Part shown: positions 1 to 9,977 of the stretch, piece by piece
How the letters are laid out: every line of letters starts with the position of its first letter
Numbering within the stretch: the stretch's first letter is position 1
Assembly: GCF_000269865.1 (NCBI RefSeq)
Contig: NZ_AKKV01000026.1
Coordinates: forward strand, 62,001 to 126,000
DNA: 64,000 nt
Source of the DNA: Fictibacillus macauensis ZFHKF-1
GTDB taxonomy: Bacteria; Bacillota; Bacilli; Bacillales; Fictibacillaceae
Reading direction: 5' to 3'
Notes under the pieces: generated by a model
The model's input: the letters and a program-made list of their open reading frames with translations, nothing else
What the model was told of the DNA's origin: nothing
Databases searched by the model: none
Position numbers and translations under genes: made by a program

Positions 1-1433
<1,433 letters not shown>

Positions 1434-1438
1434 TTATG

Positions 1439-1461
1439 TAATATTAAAGCCTTTAATATTA
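1439..1461. other. AT-rich inverted repeat between grpE and dnaK
   Basis: Perfect 11-base arms TAATATTAAAG and CTTTAATATTA separated by one base lie between the grpE stop and the dnaK ribosome site. In RNA this makes a 9-pair stem with a short loop and no uridine tract, so it is not a standard terminator. A role in mRNA processing or stability inside the polycistronic transcript is inference. Confidence 0.5.
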
Positions 1462-1463
1462 CG

Positions 1464-2015
1464 TTATTGATTCACTTTTACCATTGCAGGACGTAACACC
1501 CTGTCATTTAATTGATACCCTTTTTGCAAGGTTTCAACGATTACGTTTGAATCGTATCCTTCTTCTTGGACTTGCATGACTGCTTGGTGCTTGTTTGGAT
1601 CAAACAATTGTCCATCAGTTGCTATTTCTTCAAGTCCTTCACCTTTTACAGCATCCATGAGTTGACGGTACACCATTTCAACTCCTTGCAATACGGATTG
1701 CGCTTGTGCATCTTCTACTTGAACGTCTAGCGCTCGTTCAAAGTTATCAAGTGCAGGTAACAATTGCGTTAATAACGTTTGTGATTTGTATTTTAGTTGA
1801 GCGGCATTTTCTTCACGTGTACGACGTTTGAAATTTTCGAAATCCGCTTGCACACGAAGTAAACGATTTTCAGTTTCGCTCACTTGTTGTTGTAACGCTA
1901 GGACTTCTGCATTCTCTTCGTGCTCGTGTTCGGCATGCGCGTCTTCTACTTCCACTTCTGGATGCATTTCTTCTGCTAACTCAACATCTACGGTTTCTTT
2001 TTGTTTGTCTTCCAT
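1464..2015 (-). CDS. grpE: Nucleotide exchange factor GrpE
   Basis: Exchange factor that releases ADP from DnaK. The 183-residue length is typical for Bacillaceae. The first ~40 residues are very acidic and likely disordered. A long helical stretch follows (about 40-95, with [19 protein letters not shown]), then the C-terminal beta domain ending in PAMVKV. It sits 33 bp downstream of hrcA and about 50 bp upstream of dnaK, the standard hrcA-grpE-dnaK operon. Start ATG has the ribosome site GGGAGG. Regulation by HrcA/CIRCE is expected from the operon. Confidence 0.97.
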   Translation of the reverse strand: MEDKQKETVDVELAEEMHPEVEVEDAHAEHEHEENAEVLALQQQVSETENRLLRVQADFENFKRRTREENAAQLKYKSQTLLTQLLPALDNFERALDVQVEDAQAQSVLQGVEMVYRQLMDAVKGEGLEEIATDGQLFDPNKHQAVMQVQEEGYDSNVIVETLQKGYQLNDRVLRPAMVKVNQ

Positions 2016-2048
2016 GTTGTCACCTCCCTAAAATGATAGCGGCCACTC

Positions 2049-3071
2049 TTAATATCGTTCATTAAACAATTGCGTTAATTGTTTAGACAATGTATCAAGC
2101 AAGCCGATTACTCGTTTATACTCCATTCTCGTTGGACCGATTAAGGAAATCGTTCCAATATGCTTATCATGAAAAGAGTACGATGCCTTTATTAGACTAC
2201 AATCTTTAATGGCTGGAATGCCATTTTCATGCCCAATCGTCACGGATACCCCGTCGCGATCGGATGTTAATAGTCGTTCGACAATCGCCTTTTCTTCCAA
2301 TGCATCGAGCAGAATTCTTACTTTTTCTACATCTTTAAATTCTGGTTGATAGAGCATTTTTGTTTTGCCGCCAAAAAACACTTTATCTTTTCTTCCCCAT
2401 GTAAAGAGGTCAGCTAAAAACAACGTTGCTTGTTGATGATCCATTAAATGTTTCTGAAACACAAGCGCCAGCTCTTCATCCATTTTGCGATGAAGCTCTG
2501 CTAAAGGAACGCCGCTTAGCTTTTCATTTAAAATGTTGACGAGCGTTTCAATTTCTTTGGGTTGGATGCTTTCTGGAAGCATCACATGACGATTTTCCAC
2601 ATGACCTGTACTCGTTACGAATATCGCGACTGCTTGCTGGCCACCGAGCGGAATCAACTGAAGATGCTTTAACGTTGTTTCCAATGCTTCAGGTCCTAAA
2701 ATAATCGACGTATAATTCGTTAGCTCTGAGAGGATTCTTGCTGATTGATCAAAAATGCGTTCCGTCTCTTCTAGCTTTTCATGAAACAGGTTTTGGATAC
2801 TAAATAGTTCGGTTGTTGAAAGAGCCGCAGGGCTCAGCAAATGATCCACGTAGAAACGATATCCTTTTTCAGAAGGAATGCGCCCTGAAGACGTGTGGGT
2901 TTTCTCCAGAAATCCTAGATCCTCTAAATCGGCTAATTCATTTCGAATTGTTGCAGAACTAAAGTTCATGTCTTCACGCTTCGATAATGTTCGTGATCCG
3001 ATTGGCTCCACATGCTGGATGTAATCATCAATCAGCACTTGAAGGATAAATAGCTGTCTCTCTGATAACAT
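2049..3071 (-). CDS. hrcA: Heat-inducible transcription repressor HrcA
   Basis: Repressor of class I heat-shock genes that binds CIRCE with help from GroEL. The 340 residues match the family length. The N-terminal winged helix (about 1-75) contains SRTLSKREDMNFSSATIRNE, the family DNA-reading region. The middle is the GAF-like and dimerisation domain. It is the first gene of the leftward heat-shock operon and its start lies ~20 bp from a perfect CIRCE, so it represses itself. In this organism it is followed directly by grpE. Confidence 0.97.
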   Translation of the reverse strand: MLSERQLFILQVLIDDYIQHVEPIGSRTLSKREDMNFSSATIRNELADLEDLGFLEKTHTSSGRIPSEKGYRFYVDHLLSPAALSTTELFSIQNLFHEKLEETERIFDQSARILSELTNYTSIILGPEALETTLKHLQLIPLGGQQAVAIFVTSTGHVENRHVMLPESIQPKEIETLVNILNEKLSGVPLAELHRKMDEELALVFQKHLMDHQQATLFLADLFTWGRKDKVFFGGKTKMLYQPEFKDVEKVRILLDALEEKAIVERLLTSDRDGVSVTIGHENGIPAIKDCSLIKASYSFHDKHIGTISLIGPTRMEYKRVIGLLDTLSKQLTQLFNERY

Positions 3072-3089
3072 CCTTTCACCTCCGAGTTG

Positions 3090-3116
3090 TTAGCACTCCG
3101 AAACGCTGAGTGCTAA
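3090..3116. promoter_or_regulatory. CIRCE operator of the hrcA-grpE-dnaK operon
   Basis: Perfect inverted repeat TTAGCACTC, nine bases, GAGTGCTAA, the canonical CIRCE that HrcA binds. It overlaps the 5' untranslated region of hrcA, the usual place for autoregulation. Confidence 0.97.
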
Positions 3117-3159
3117 ATCTACTATTAAATTACCAAAACCGACGGAAGATTGTCAACGA

Positions 3160-4314
3160 TTAAACTGTCGTTACGCCAATGAATTCTTGAAAAACTTCAT
3201 TTCCAAGAAAAACCCCTTGTTTTGTTAAGGCAATACGCGTCCCTTCTTTTTGCAATAAACCACGTTTAATAAGCGCCTCAATTTGTGTGCCAAACACGGT
3301 AAAAAACGAGCGACCATACCGTTTTATAAAGCGGGAGTCATCAACGCCTTCGCGTTTCCGCAAGCCCATAAACATTTCTTCTTCCATCTTCTCTTGGAGA
3401 CTGAGCGTGTGCGAAGCAGTATAGGGAACACCCGCTTGATCAATAGCTTGAAAATATTTCTTGAGAGGTCCTGCATTTTCATGACGCACACCGTGAATAT
3501 AACCATGAGCACCGGCACCTATTCCGTAATATTCATTATTGTTCCAGTATTGGAGATTATGCTTACTTTCATAACCCTTTTTAGCAAAATTCGAGATTTC
3601 GTATTGTGTATACCCGTGCTTCTCCATCTCTTCCATCAGCACTTCATACATACGTGCTTCTTCTTCATGCTCCGGAAGAAGCAACTCACCTTTCGCCGCT
3701 CGGTTATAAAAAACAGTCTTTCGTTCGAGCTGAAGCGAGTACGCCGAAAAATGAGGAACATCTAAAGAAAAGGCCTTTTCTAACGTTTCTTTTAAATGAT
3801 CCACAGTTTGTCTCGGCAAGCCAAACATAATATCAAGTGAAATATTTGTTAAGCCAACACGCCTTGCGTCCTCCACTGTTCGAAACACATCCTCTTCAGT
3901 ATGAGAGCGTCCTAATTCCTTTAAGAGAGACGCTTGAAAGGCTTGCACACCCATACTTAAGCGATTTACACCGTGCGCTTTCATAAGCTCTAATTTTTCA
4001 AGTGACGTTTGTTCTGGGTTTGCTTCTACACTATACTCTTGCAGTTGAGCAAAGGAGAAGTGCGACGACACCATCGTAAAAAACGTCTCCAATTGTTGAA
4101 GAGATAAGGCTGTCGGTGTGCCACCACCAACAAAAATGGTTTCCATTCCTTCTGTCGGTGCCGCTGCTAACGTATGCTGTAGCTCTTTTTCCATATAGGT
4201 TAAATACTCTTGAACGGGTTGTCCTTTAAGAAACACTTTATTAAAGTCACAATAGTGACAGATGTTTACACAAAAAGGAATGTGAAAATATGCTGCTTTC
4301 GGCAAAAAAAACAC
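3160..4314 (-). CDS. hemW: Radical SAM heme chaperone HemW (formerly HemN-like)
   Basis: Radical SAM protein of the coproporphyrinogen-oxidase-like family; HemW members carry heme rather than oxidise coproporphyrinogen. The cluster motif CX3CX2C is at residues 15-22 (CVNICHYC) in the HemW spacing. The SAM-binding GGGTP is near residue 64, followed by the TIM-barrel and the HemN C-terminal domain. The 384 residues are normal. It lies downstream of lepA and upstream of hrcA, as in B. subtilis. A hairpin separates it from lepA. Confidence 0.93.
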   Translation of the reverse strand: MFFLPKAAYFHIPFCVNICHYCDFNKVFLKGQPVQEYLTYMEKELQHTLAAAPTEGMETIFVGGGTPTALSLQQLETFFTMVSSHFSFAQLQEYSVEANPEQTSLEKLELMKAHGVNRLSMGVQAFQASLLKELGRSHTEEDVFRTVEDARRVGLTNISLDIMFGLPRQTVDHLKETLEKAFSLDVPHFSAYSLQLERKTVFYNRAAKGELLLPEHEEEARMYEVLMEEMEKHGYTQYEISNFAKKGYESKHNLQYWNNNEYYGIGAGAHGYIHGVRHENAGPLKKYFQAIDQAGVPYTASHTLSLQEKMEEEMFMGLRKREGVDDSRFIKRYGRSFFTVFGTQIEALIKRGLLQKEGTRIALTKQGVFLGNEVFQEFIGVTTV

Positions 4315-4334
4315 CTCTTTTTTTTCCTAGAAAT

Positions 4335-4371
4335 GAGAGGAAAGACCGCAGCAATTTGCGGTCTTTCTCTC
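4335..4371. terminator. Hairpin between lepA and hemW
   Basis: The arms GAGAGGAAAGACCGCA and TGCGGTCTTTCTCTC form a long GC-containing stem between the lepA stop and the hemW start. On the lepA strand the uridine tract is poor, so it may attenuate rather than fully terminate. Confidence 0.5.
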
Positions 4372-4385
4372 TTGGTTATCGTAGC

Positions 4386-6209
4386 CTATTCGTTATCCAT
4401 GCGCAAAACAGCCATAAAGGCTTCTTGCGGGACATCGACGCGGCCAATGGTTTTCATTCGTTTCTTACCTTCTTTTTGCTTGTCTAATAGCTTACGCTTA
4501 CGAGAAATGTCACCACCGTAACATTTTGCAAGAACGTTTTTACGAAGCGCTTTAATGTTCGAGCGCGCAATGATTTTTTGCCCAATCGATGCTTGAATTG
4601 GCACTTCAAACTGCTGACGAGGAATTAATTCTTTAAGCTTTTCCACGACGGCTTTACCGCGCTCATACGCAAAGTCTTTATGAACAATAACAGAGAGAGC
4701 ATCAATTTTTTCAGCATTCAGAAGAATATCCATCTTCACAAGCTTCGATGCTTTATAGCCAATCAATTCATAATCAAGTGACGCATAGCCTTTCGTACTT
4801 GATTTTAATTGATCAAAGAAATCATACACGATTTCCGAAAGTGGAATCTCATATACCACGTTTACACGGTTATTTTCTAAGTAATCCATCGTTTGGAAGA
4901 TGCCGCGTTTCTTCTGACAAATCTCCATAATCGTTCCAACAAAATCGTTCGGCGTCATAATGGTCGCTTTTACGTATGGCTCTTCCACGCGTTGAATGGA
5001 TTGCGCATCTGGCATATTTGCCGGGTTATCAACGATTAGATCGGTACCGTCTGTTAACAAGACGTTGTAGATTACGCTCGGTGCCGTCGCAATTAAGTCA
5101 ATGTTAAATTCACGCTCAATACGCTCTTGGATAATCTCCATGTGCAGAAGCCCTAAGAAACCACAACGATAGCCAAATCCAAGTGCTTGCGACGTTTCCG
5201 GCTCATATTGCAACGCTGAGTCATTTAATACAAGACGTTCTAACGCTTCACGAAGATCGTTGTATTTGGCATTATCAACAGGATACAAACCGCAATAAAC
5301 CATTGGGTTCATTTTTCGATAACCTGGTAATGGCTCAGTTGCTGCATTCGTAACGCTCGTAATGGTATCCCCCACTTGCGTATCGCCAACGTTTTTAATA
5401 GCCGCTGTTAAAAAGCCAACATCGCCAACGGTTAAGAAATCTTTCGTAACTGCTTTTGGTGTGAAGACACCTAGTTCAACTACTTCAAACTCTTTCTGTG
5501 TGGCCATCATACGAATTTTATCGCCGACTTTCACGGTTCCTTCTGTCACTCGAATGTAAGTAACCACGCCACGATATGGATCGTACAATGAATCGAAAAT
5601 AAGTGCTTGTAACGGGCCATCTGGATCACCTGAAGGCGCCGGCACTTTCTCAACGACTTGTTCTAAAATGTCTTCAATTCCAATTCCAGCTTTTGCTGAA
5701 GCAAGAACGGCTTCTGATGCATCTAAGCCAATAATATCTTCTACTTCTTTTCGTACGCGCTCTGGCTCTGCACTTGGCAAGTCAATTTTATTAATGACCG
5801 GCAGAATTTCCAGATCATTCTCTAACGCTAAATAAACGTTCGCCAACGTCTGCGCTTCAATTCCTTGCGCAGCATCTACAATTAGCAACGCACCTTCACA
5901 GGCAGCAAGACTGCGCGAAACTTCATACGTAAAGTCGACATGTCCTGGTGTGTCAATCAAGTGAAAGGTGTATATTTCGCCATCTTTCGCTTTATAGTTC
6001 AATTGCACGGCGTTAAGCTTAATCGTAATACCACGCTCACGCTCTAGATCCATAGAATCTAATAGCTGTTCTTTCATTTCACGTTGAGTTAACGCACTTG
6101 TCTTTTCTAAAATGCGGTCCGCTAGTGTTGACTTCCCATGATCGATATGAGCGATAATAGAAAAGTTACGGATCCGTGACTGCCTAGCTAATTTTTCTTC
6201 TCGATTCAT
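4386..6209 (-). CDS. lepA: Elongation factor 4 (LepA), back-translocating GTPase
   Basis: Ribosome-associated translational GTPase. The 607 residues match the family. Motifs are the P-loop AHIDHGKST (residues ~20-28), [14 protein letters not shown], and the LepA-specific C-terminal domain ending in [20 protein letters not shown]. It follows yqxA and precedes hemW, in the conserved order. The ATG start has nearby ribosome-site bases GGAG. Confidence 0.97.
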   Translation of the reverse strand: MNREEKLARQSRIRNFSIIAHIDHGKSTLADRILEKTSALTQREMKEQLLDSMDLERERGITIKLNAVQLNYKAKDGEIYTFHLIDTPGHVDFTYEVSRSLAACEGALLIVDAAQGIEAQTLANVYLALENDLEILPVINKIDLPSAEPERVRKEVEDIIGLDASEAVLASAKAGIGIEDILEQVVEKVPAPSGDPDGPLQALIFDSLYDPYRGVVTYIRVTEGTVKVGDKIRMMATQKEFEVVELGVFTPKAVTKDFLTVGDVGFLTAAIKNVGDTQVGDTITSVTNAATEPLPGYRKMNPMVYCGLYPVDNAKYNDLREALERLVLNDSALQYEPETSQALGFGYRCGFLGLLHMEIIQERIEREFNIDLIATAPSVIYNVLLTDGTDLIVDNPANMPDAQSIQRVEEPYVKATIMTPNDFVGTIMEICQKKRGIFQTMDYLENNRVNVVYEIPLSEIVYDFFDQLKSSTKGYASLDYELIGYKASKLVKMDILLNAEKIDALSVIVHKDFAYERGKAVVEKLKELIPRQQFEVPIQASIGQKIIARSNIKALRKNVLAKCYGGDISRKRKLLDKQKEGKKRMKTIGRVDVPQEAFMAVLRMDNE

Positions 6210-6332
6210 TCAGTTCACTCCTGTATATGCGCAAAGTACACTAGTTTAGATTATAGCAATAGACGGACCGTTGTTCAATCACCAAAGGAAAAGACAGGGA
6301 ACAATCGCGGGCGAGTGGGGCAAAAAAGAAGC

Positions 6333-6359
6333 GCCTCGCTCTCTATCAATGGGCGAGGC
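6333..6359 (-). terminator. Terminator after yqxA
   Basis: On the reverse strand the arms GCCTCGC and GCGAGGC are followed by CTTCTTTTTT. This is a rho-independent terminator between yqxA and lepA. Confidence 0.75.
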
Positions 6360-6383
6360 ACTGTTTCCTTCAAGAGAAATCTC

Positions 6384-6719
6384 TTATGAAAGCGAGCCAA
6401 AAATGCGCGAAAAGATGGCGGAGAAAATGGACACGATGATCTTAAAAGACGTCGAAACGAAGGAAGAAATCGTGGCTCCAAGCGAGGAAAAAAAATTGCT
6501 CCCTCCCGTTTCGTTCACTTCTTTTTGGCGATCACTAAGCGATTGCGGTGACTTTTTTGCTGAAGAGAACGTTGTTGCGCTTTCGTTTTTTTCCTTTTTT
6601 ACAACAGACGAGGGCGGTGTTGCTTCTTCTTTCCCTTGTTGCATACCAATGATCATGCCGAAAAAAAGGAGAGACGCAAGAAACAGTAATTTCACAACTA
6701 GCTTGGTCACACTTTTCAC
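6384..6719 (-). CDS. yqxA: YqxA-like DUF3679 membrane protein
   Basis: A 111-residue protein with one N-terminal membrane segment (about 8-27, ending in the GMIIGMQQG type motif seen in YqxA), a charged linker and a hydrophobic C-terminal helix. No enzymatic motif. Assignment to YqxA/DUF3679 rests on size, the membrane segment and position immediately upstream of lepA. In B. subtilis yqxA is preceded by spoIIP; here the next gene upstream is gpr with only 12 bp between, so spoIIP is absent from this site. Function unknown. Confidence 0.75.
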   Translation of the reverse strand: MKSVTKLVVKLLFLASLLFFGMIIGMQQGKEEATPPSSVVKKEKNESATTFSSAKKSPQSLSDRQKEVNETGGSNFFSSLGATISSFVSTSFKIIVSIFSAIFSRIFGSLS

Positions 6720-6731
6720 CTCAAATTGTGC

Positions 6732-7847
6732 TTAATGGGTATAAAGCGAACTATTCTCTTGATCCACTTGACGATGAAGCGCCGTATTTAAACCTCCAGC
6801 GAGCACGTTCGCCATATCTTCAATAAACGTATCCACCTCTTTAGGCGTCACCATTAAATTGTGGCCGATCGGAGATAACACTTCACGAATTAGCATTCTC
6901 TTCTCATCTTCTTCTAACGTACCGACCATCCCAAGAAAAGATCGACGTTCTTCTTCCGGAGGCAAATCATCGTCTTTTAATACTTTTTTCTCACCAAATG
7001 TCATCCATGATGGCACGAGTGACTTAGACGGCTGATCCTTTTCATTTATCTCTCTTCCAAAGTGTTTTAAAATATAATCAATTGTGTCACTCGTAATGGT
7101 AACGGCATCGACCACTGTTGGAATGCCAATCGCAATAACAGGGATACCGAGCGTTTCTTTGCTTAATTCTTTTCGCTTATTGCCCACTCCACTTCCTGGA
7201 TGAATGCCGCTATCGGAAATTTGAATGGTCGTATTCAAGCGTTCTAACGAGCGGGACGCTAACGCATCGATCGCAATGACAAAGTCTGGTTTTACTTTTT
7301 TTATTACCCCATCAATAATGTCGCTCGTTTCGATTCCCGTTAGCCCCATTACGCCTGGAGCAATCGCACATACCGGTCGAAACCCTTCTTGGACATTTTC
7401 AGGTGACAAATCAAATAAATGTTTCGTAATTAATAAATTTTCCACAACGTCTGGTCCAAGTGCATCTGGCGTTACATTCCAATTGCCAAGACCGACAATA
7501 AGGCACGTATCCTCTTCTTTAATGCCAAGCTCAACAAGAAAATCCCGAAAGTCTTTAGCAAACACTGCCTGCACTTGCTGCTGCAGCTCTGAATCTTTCT
7601 CACGAATGCCTTGTACTTCAAAGGTTAAATACGTACCAACCTTTTTTCCGGTTGCTTCTGCTCCTTGCTCATCTATTTCCACGCGGGTAAACTTGATTCC
7701 TTCATGATTGCGTTCCTTAATTGTGATTCCTGGAACTCGATTTTCTGCATCTTTTGCTTGATCCTCATTTAGTAGCATTTCGTGGGCTTCGATCGCTAAA
7801 TCCGTTCGCACGGTATAGCATGAAAGATCCAACTCTTTTCGTTCCAT
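6732..7847 (-). CDS. gpr: Germination protease GPR
   Basis: Endopeptidase that degrades small acid-soluble spore proteins during germination. It is made as a zymogen in the forespore and self-activates by removing about 16 N-terminal residues; the start [17 protein letters not shown] matches the propeptide junction region. The conserved core has [14 protein letters not shown] and [13 protein letters not shown]. The 371 residues are full length. This gene shows the organism sporulates. Transcription by sigma-F/G is known for the family but was not read from the sequence. Confidence 0.96.
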   Translation of the reverse strand: MERKELDLSCYTVRTDLAIEAHEMLLNEDQAKDAENRVPGITIKERNHEGIKFTRVEIDEQGAEATGKKVGTYLTFEVQGIREKDSELQQQVQAVFAKDFRDFLVELGIKEEDTCLIVGLGNWNVTPDALGPDVVENLLITKHLFDLSPENVQEGFRPVCAIAPGVMGLTGIETSDIIDGVIKKVKPDFVIAIDALASRSLERLNTTIQISDSGIHPGSGVGNKRKELSKETLGIPVIAIGIPTVVDAVTITSDTIDYILKHFGREINEKDQPSKSLVPSWMTFGEKKVLKDDDLPPEEERRSFLGMVGTLEEDEKRMLIREVLSPIGHNLMVTPKEVDTFIEDMANVLAGGLNTALHRQVDQENSSLYTH

Positions 7848-7999
7848 TTTTTTGCACCTGCCTGTCGCTTTATTACTGACTATTTTTACCTTCGAAAAGC
7901 CTTTTCATTCTTGTATTGCAATTAAGGGTACAAACTGTTAAAATACTTGGTGTCCTACTTTTTTGCAGCATCGACTGCAATATTAGGGAGGTGAATGGA

Positions 8000-8266
8000 T
8001 TGGCTAATATTAAATCTGCAATTAAACGTGTAAAAACAAACGATAAGCACCGCGTTCATAACGCTTCTTTGAAGTCTGCTATGCGTACTGCAATCAAAAC
8101 TTTTGAATCAAAAGTTGCGAGCAAAGATGCACAAGGAGCACAAGAAGCTTTTGTTACTGCTACGAAGAAAGTTGACAAAGCAGCAACGAAAGGACTTATC
8201 CATAAAAATGCAGCGTCCCGTCAAAAGTCTCGTCTTGCAAAAGCGTTAAACGGACTTAACGCGTAA
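8000..8266 (+). CDS. rpsT: Ribosomal protein S20
   Basis: Small-subunit protein that binds 16S rRNA. The reading frame gives 88 residues from the TTG at 8000 ([16 protein letters not shown]), lysine-rich and helical, the B. subtilis length. The GGGAGGTG ribosome site ends 7 bases before this TTG. An upstream extension in frame (from 7916) has no ribosome site and no S20 similarity. It is divergent from gpr and followed by two stacked hairpin terminators. Confidence 0.97.
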   Translation: MANIKSAIKRVKTNDKHRVHNASLKSAMRTAIKTFESKVASKDAQGAQEAFVTATKKVDKAATKGLIHKNAASRQKSRLAKALNGLNA

Positions 8267-8285
8267 TTCGGGGAAGATGGTGAGA

Positions 8286-8310
8286 AACGACCTATATAGG
8301 TCGTTTTTTT
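8286..8310 (+). terminator. rpsT terminator
   Basis: Perfect stem AACGACCTAT/ATAGGTCGTT followed by T7, 20 bp after the rpsT stop. Confidence 0.9.
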
Positions 8311-8320
8311 AATGAAAAAA

Positions 8321-8353
8321 GATCCTGAAATAACGATTTCAGGATCTTTTTTT
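8321..8353. terminator. Second, bidirectional terminator between rpsT and holA
   Basis: Arms GATCCTGAAA and TTTCAGGATC are flanked by A6 and T7, so it can stop transcription from both rpsT and the convergent holA. Confidence 0.88.
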
Positions 8354-9372
8354 CATGCTGCCATCTTTAACATAAACAATTCAATTATTAACCGTTTTTC
8401 CATTTTGCCTGTTTTCATCGCATAATCTGCCTCTGCAATGCCATCTAACAAGTGTAACAGTTCCTCTTCAGCAAACATTCGCGCCTGCTTACTCGCTAAT
8501 TTCACTACATACGGATGCAGTTTTAAACTAGTGGCCATCTGCTTTTCGCCATAGCCTTTTTTGCTAAGCTCTTTCACGCTAAAAATGATGCGAAATTGAC
8601 GCGCCATCAAAGATAAGAGTTTAATGGGCTCTTCATTTTGCTTCATTAAGTCATAAAAAATACGCAGTGCTTCATCTATTTTTTTATGAACAATGCGATC
8701 AATTAAATCAAACACATTATCTTCTAGCGTTCTCGGTACGAGACTTTCAACAATTGAGACGGTAATCATGCCACTTTTGCCTACGTATAAAGAAAGCTTT
8801 TCCATTTCCTGCTCTAGGGAGTGTAGTTCGTTACCAGTTCTCGCCGTTAAATAATGCGCCGCTTCTTGGTCAATCTGCACACCAAGCTCAAGCGCTCTAT
8901 TTTTTACCCATTCTGTTGCCGAATCCGCATTCAGCGGTTGGGCCATTACGAGCTCTCCTCGCTTTTTTACCGCTTTTACAAGCTTCTTACGTTCATCTAG
9001 CTTCTCAGCTGGAACAATGAAAACGAAGAGCGTAAAAGGCGGTGGATCAGCTACGTATGTTTCAAGAGTAGACAAGTCATGTTCAACTTTACTTTTCTCT
9101 TTTGCACCGGTTAAAAATAACGCATTTTTTACAACAACCACTTTCCGTTCACCCATAAAAGGGACGGTTTCAGCATCTCCGACGATCGATTGAATGGGCG
9201 TTTCTAAATAATCGTACGCACTATAGTTAAAATCACGGTCTTCTGGTGCTATAGCTTGGTCTACGATCGCTTGTAACGCTTCATCAATCACATACGTTTC
9301 CGTTCCGTATAAAACATAAAACGGTTGAAACTGTTGGCTTTTTAAATGTTTCTTTAATGGTGTTATTGACAA
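8353..9372 (-). CDS. holA: DNA polymerase III subunit delta
   Basis: Clamp-loader delta subunit that opens the beta sliding clamp. Family residues include PFYVLYGTETYVIDEA near the N-terminus, FPFMGER-like VPFMGERKVVVVKNALFL, PAEKLDERKKLVKA, and DLMKQNEEPIKLLSLMARQFR in the C-terminal collar domain. A TTG at 9370-9372 (MSITPLKK) sits six bases after a GAGGTG ribosome site and is preferred to the GTG at 9379, which overlaps that site. About 339 residues. It lies between rpsT and the comE cluster, as in B. subtilis (yqeN). Confidence 0.95.
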   Translation of the reverse strand: MSITPLKKHLKSQQFQPFYVLYGTETYVIDEALQAIVDQAIAPEDRDFNYSAYDYLETPIQSIVGDAETVPFMGERKVVVVKNALFLTGAKEKSKVEHDLSTLETYVADPPPFTLFVFIVPAEKLDERKKLVKAVKKRGELVMAQPLNADSATEWVKNRALELGVQIDQEAAHYLTARTGNELHSLEQEMEKLSLYVGKSGMITVSIVESLVPRTLEDNVFDLIDRIVHKKIDEALRIFYDLMKQNEEPIKLLSLMARQFRIIFSVKELSKKGYGEKQMATSLKLHPYVVKLASKQARMFAEEELLHLLDGIAEADYAMKTGKMEKRLIIELFMLKMAA

Positions 9373-9449
9373 GCCGTTCACCTCATACTTTTATTCTTCT
9401 CTTATCGTATGATGAACAGCCCATTTTTTCAATAGTGAGCACTTGAAAA

Positions 9450-9720
9450 GAGGAAGCAGCAAAGACTGCTTCCTCATTTATGATAAACGCCATCCGTTAA
9501 GACCCTAGGATTCCCAATAGATAGCGAGTACACCGTACGCTGTGTTCTATCGTTAGAATATCCTATGCGACGTATTCTTATTGGTGACAAATCATTACAA
9601 ATTTGTGTGGCGAAATCCCCTTTCCAACGACTGGCCAACTTGAAACAAATATGGATTTTTTTATCAGTATGACTTATACTGAAAGCATACACTACATGAA
9701 AAAAGCTATTTTTTCGCATA
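9450..9720 (-). ncRNA. Possible small RNA or short gene ending in a strong terminator
   Basis: This holA-yqzM gap carries a strong hairpin (GAGGAAGCAG/CTGCTTCCTC, 9450-9475) followed on the reverse strand by TTTTC. An 81-codon reverse frame (9474-9719) ends right at it but resembles no family I know. Its base use does not look clearly coding, and no good ribosome site precedes it. A reverse-strand promoter-like TATAAG lies near 9676. Either a small RNA or a species-specific short gene could explain the terminator. Evidence is weak. Confidence 0.25.
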
Positions 9721-9780
9721 AGAAGGGAGGCACTGTTGCCTCAGCATTTAGTCATAAAGGACAAGGCAACGGGTGAAATC

Positions 9781-9915
9781 ATGAATCAGTTTGAAGAAGA
9801 TGTACAGAGCAAACGAAATGATTTAATCGATTCAGGCATGGGCTTTATTTACTCCTTTGGGTTTTTTACATTAATTTTTGTGATCGGCATTGTCATCAAA
9901 TTAATCGCCGGCTAA
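9781..9915 (+). CDS. yqzM: YqzM family small membrane protein
   Basis: A 44-residue protein beginning MNQFEEDVQSKRNDLIDSG, with one membrane helix (about 21-42, FIYSFGFFTLIFVIGIVI). It matches the B. subtilis YqzM pattern of an N-terminal QSKRND block followed by SGxGFIxSFGFF. As in B. subtilis it lies between holA and comEC, on the opposite strand to both. Function unknown. A hairpin terminator follows. Confidence 0.88.
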   Translation: MNQFEEDVQSKRNDLIDSGMGFIYSFGFFTLIFVIGIVIKLIAG

Positions 9916-9928
9916 ACCTTCAAAAGAA

Positions 9929-9977
9929 AAGAATTCGTTTCGATGCAGCTGTCTCCTTCGAACGGGTTCTTTTTTTA
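9929..9977. terminator. Terminator between yqzM and comEC
   Basis: Imperfect stem GAATTCGTTTCGA / TTCGAACGGGTTC followed by T7 on the forward strand, just after yqzM and convergent with comEC. Confidence 0.7.

Noticed and set aside
3283-3765. Forward 160-codon frame opposite hemW
   Set aside because: Antisense shadow with low-complexity hydrophobic text.
6271-6735. Forward 154-codon frame opposite yqxA
   Set aside because: Antisense shadow of yqxA and its terminator; no ribosome site.
7225-7707. Forward 160-codon frame opposite gpr
   Set aside because: Antisense shadow of a clearly coding gene.
9474-9719. 81-codon reverse frame as a protein
   Set aside because: No ribosome site and no recognisable family; kept only as a low-confidence RNA or short-gene candidate.
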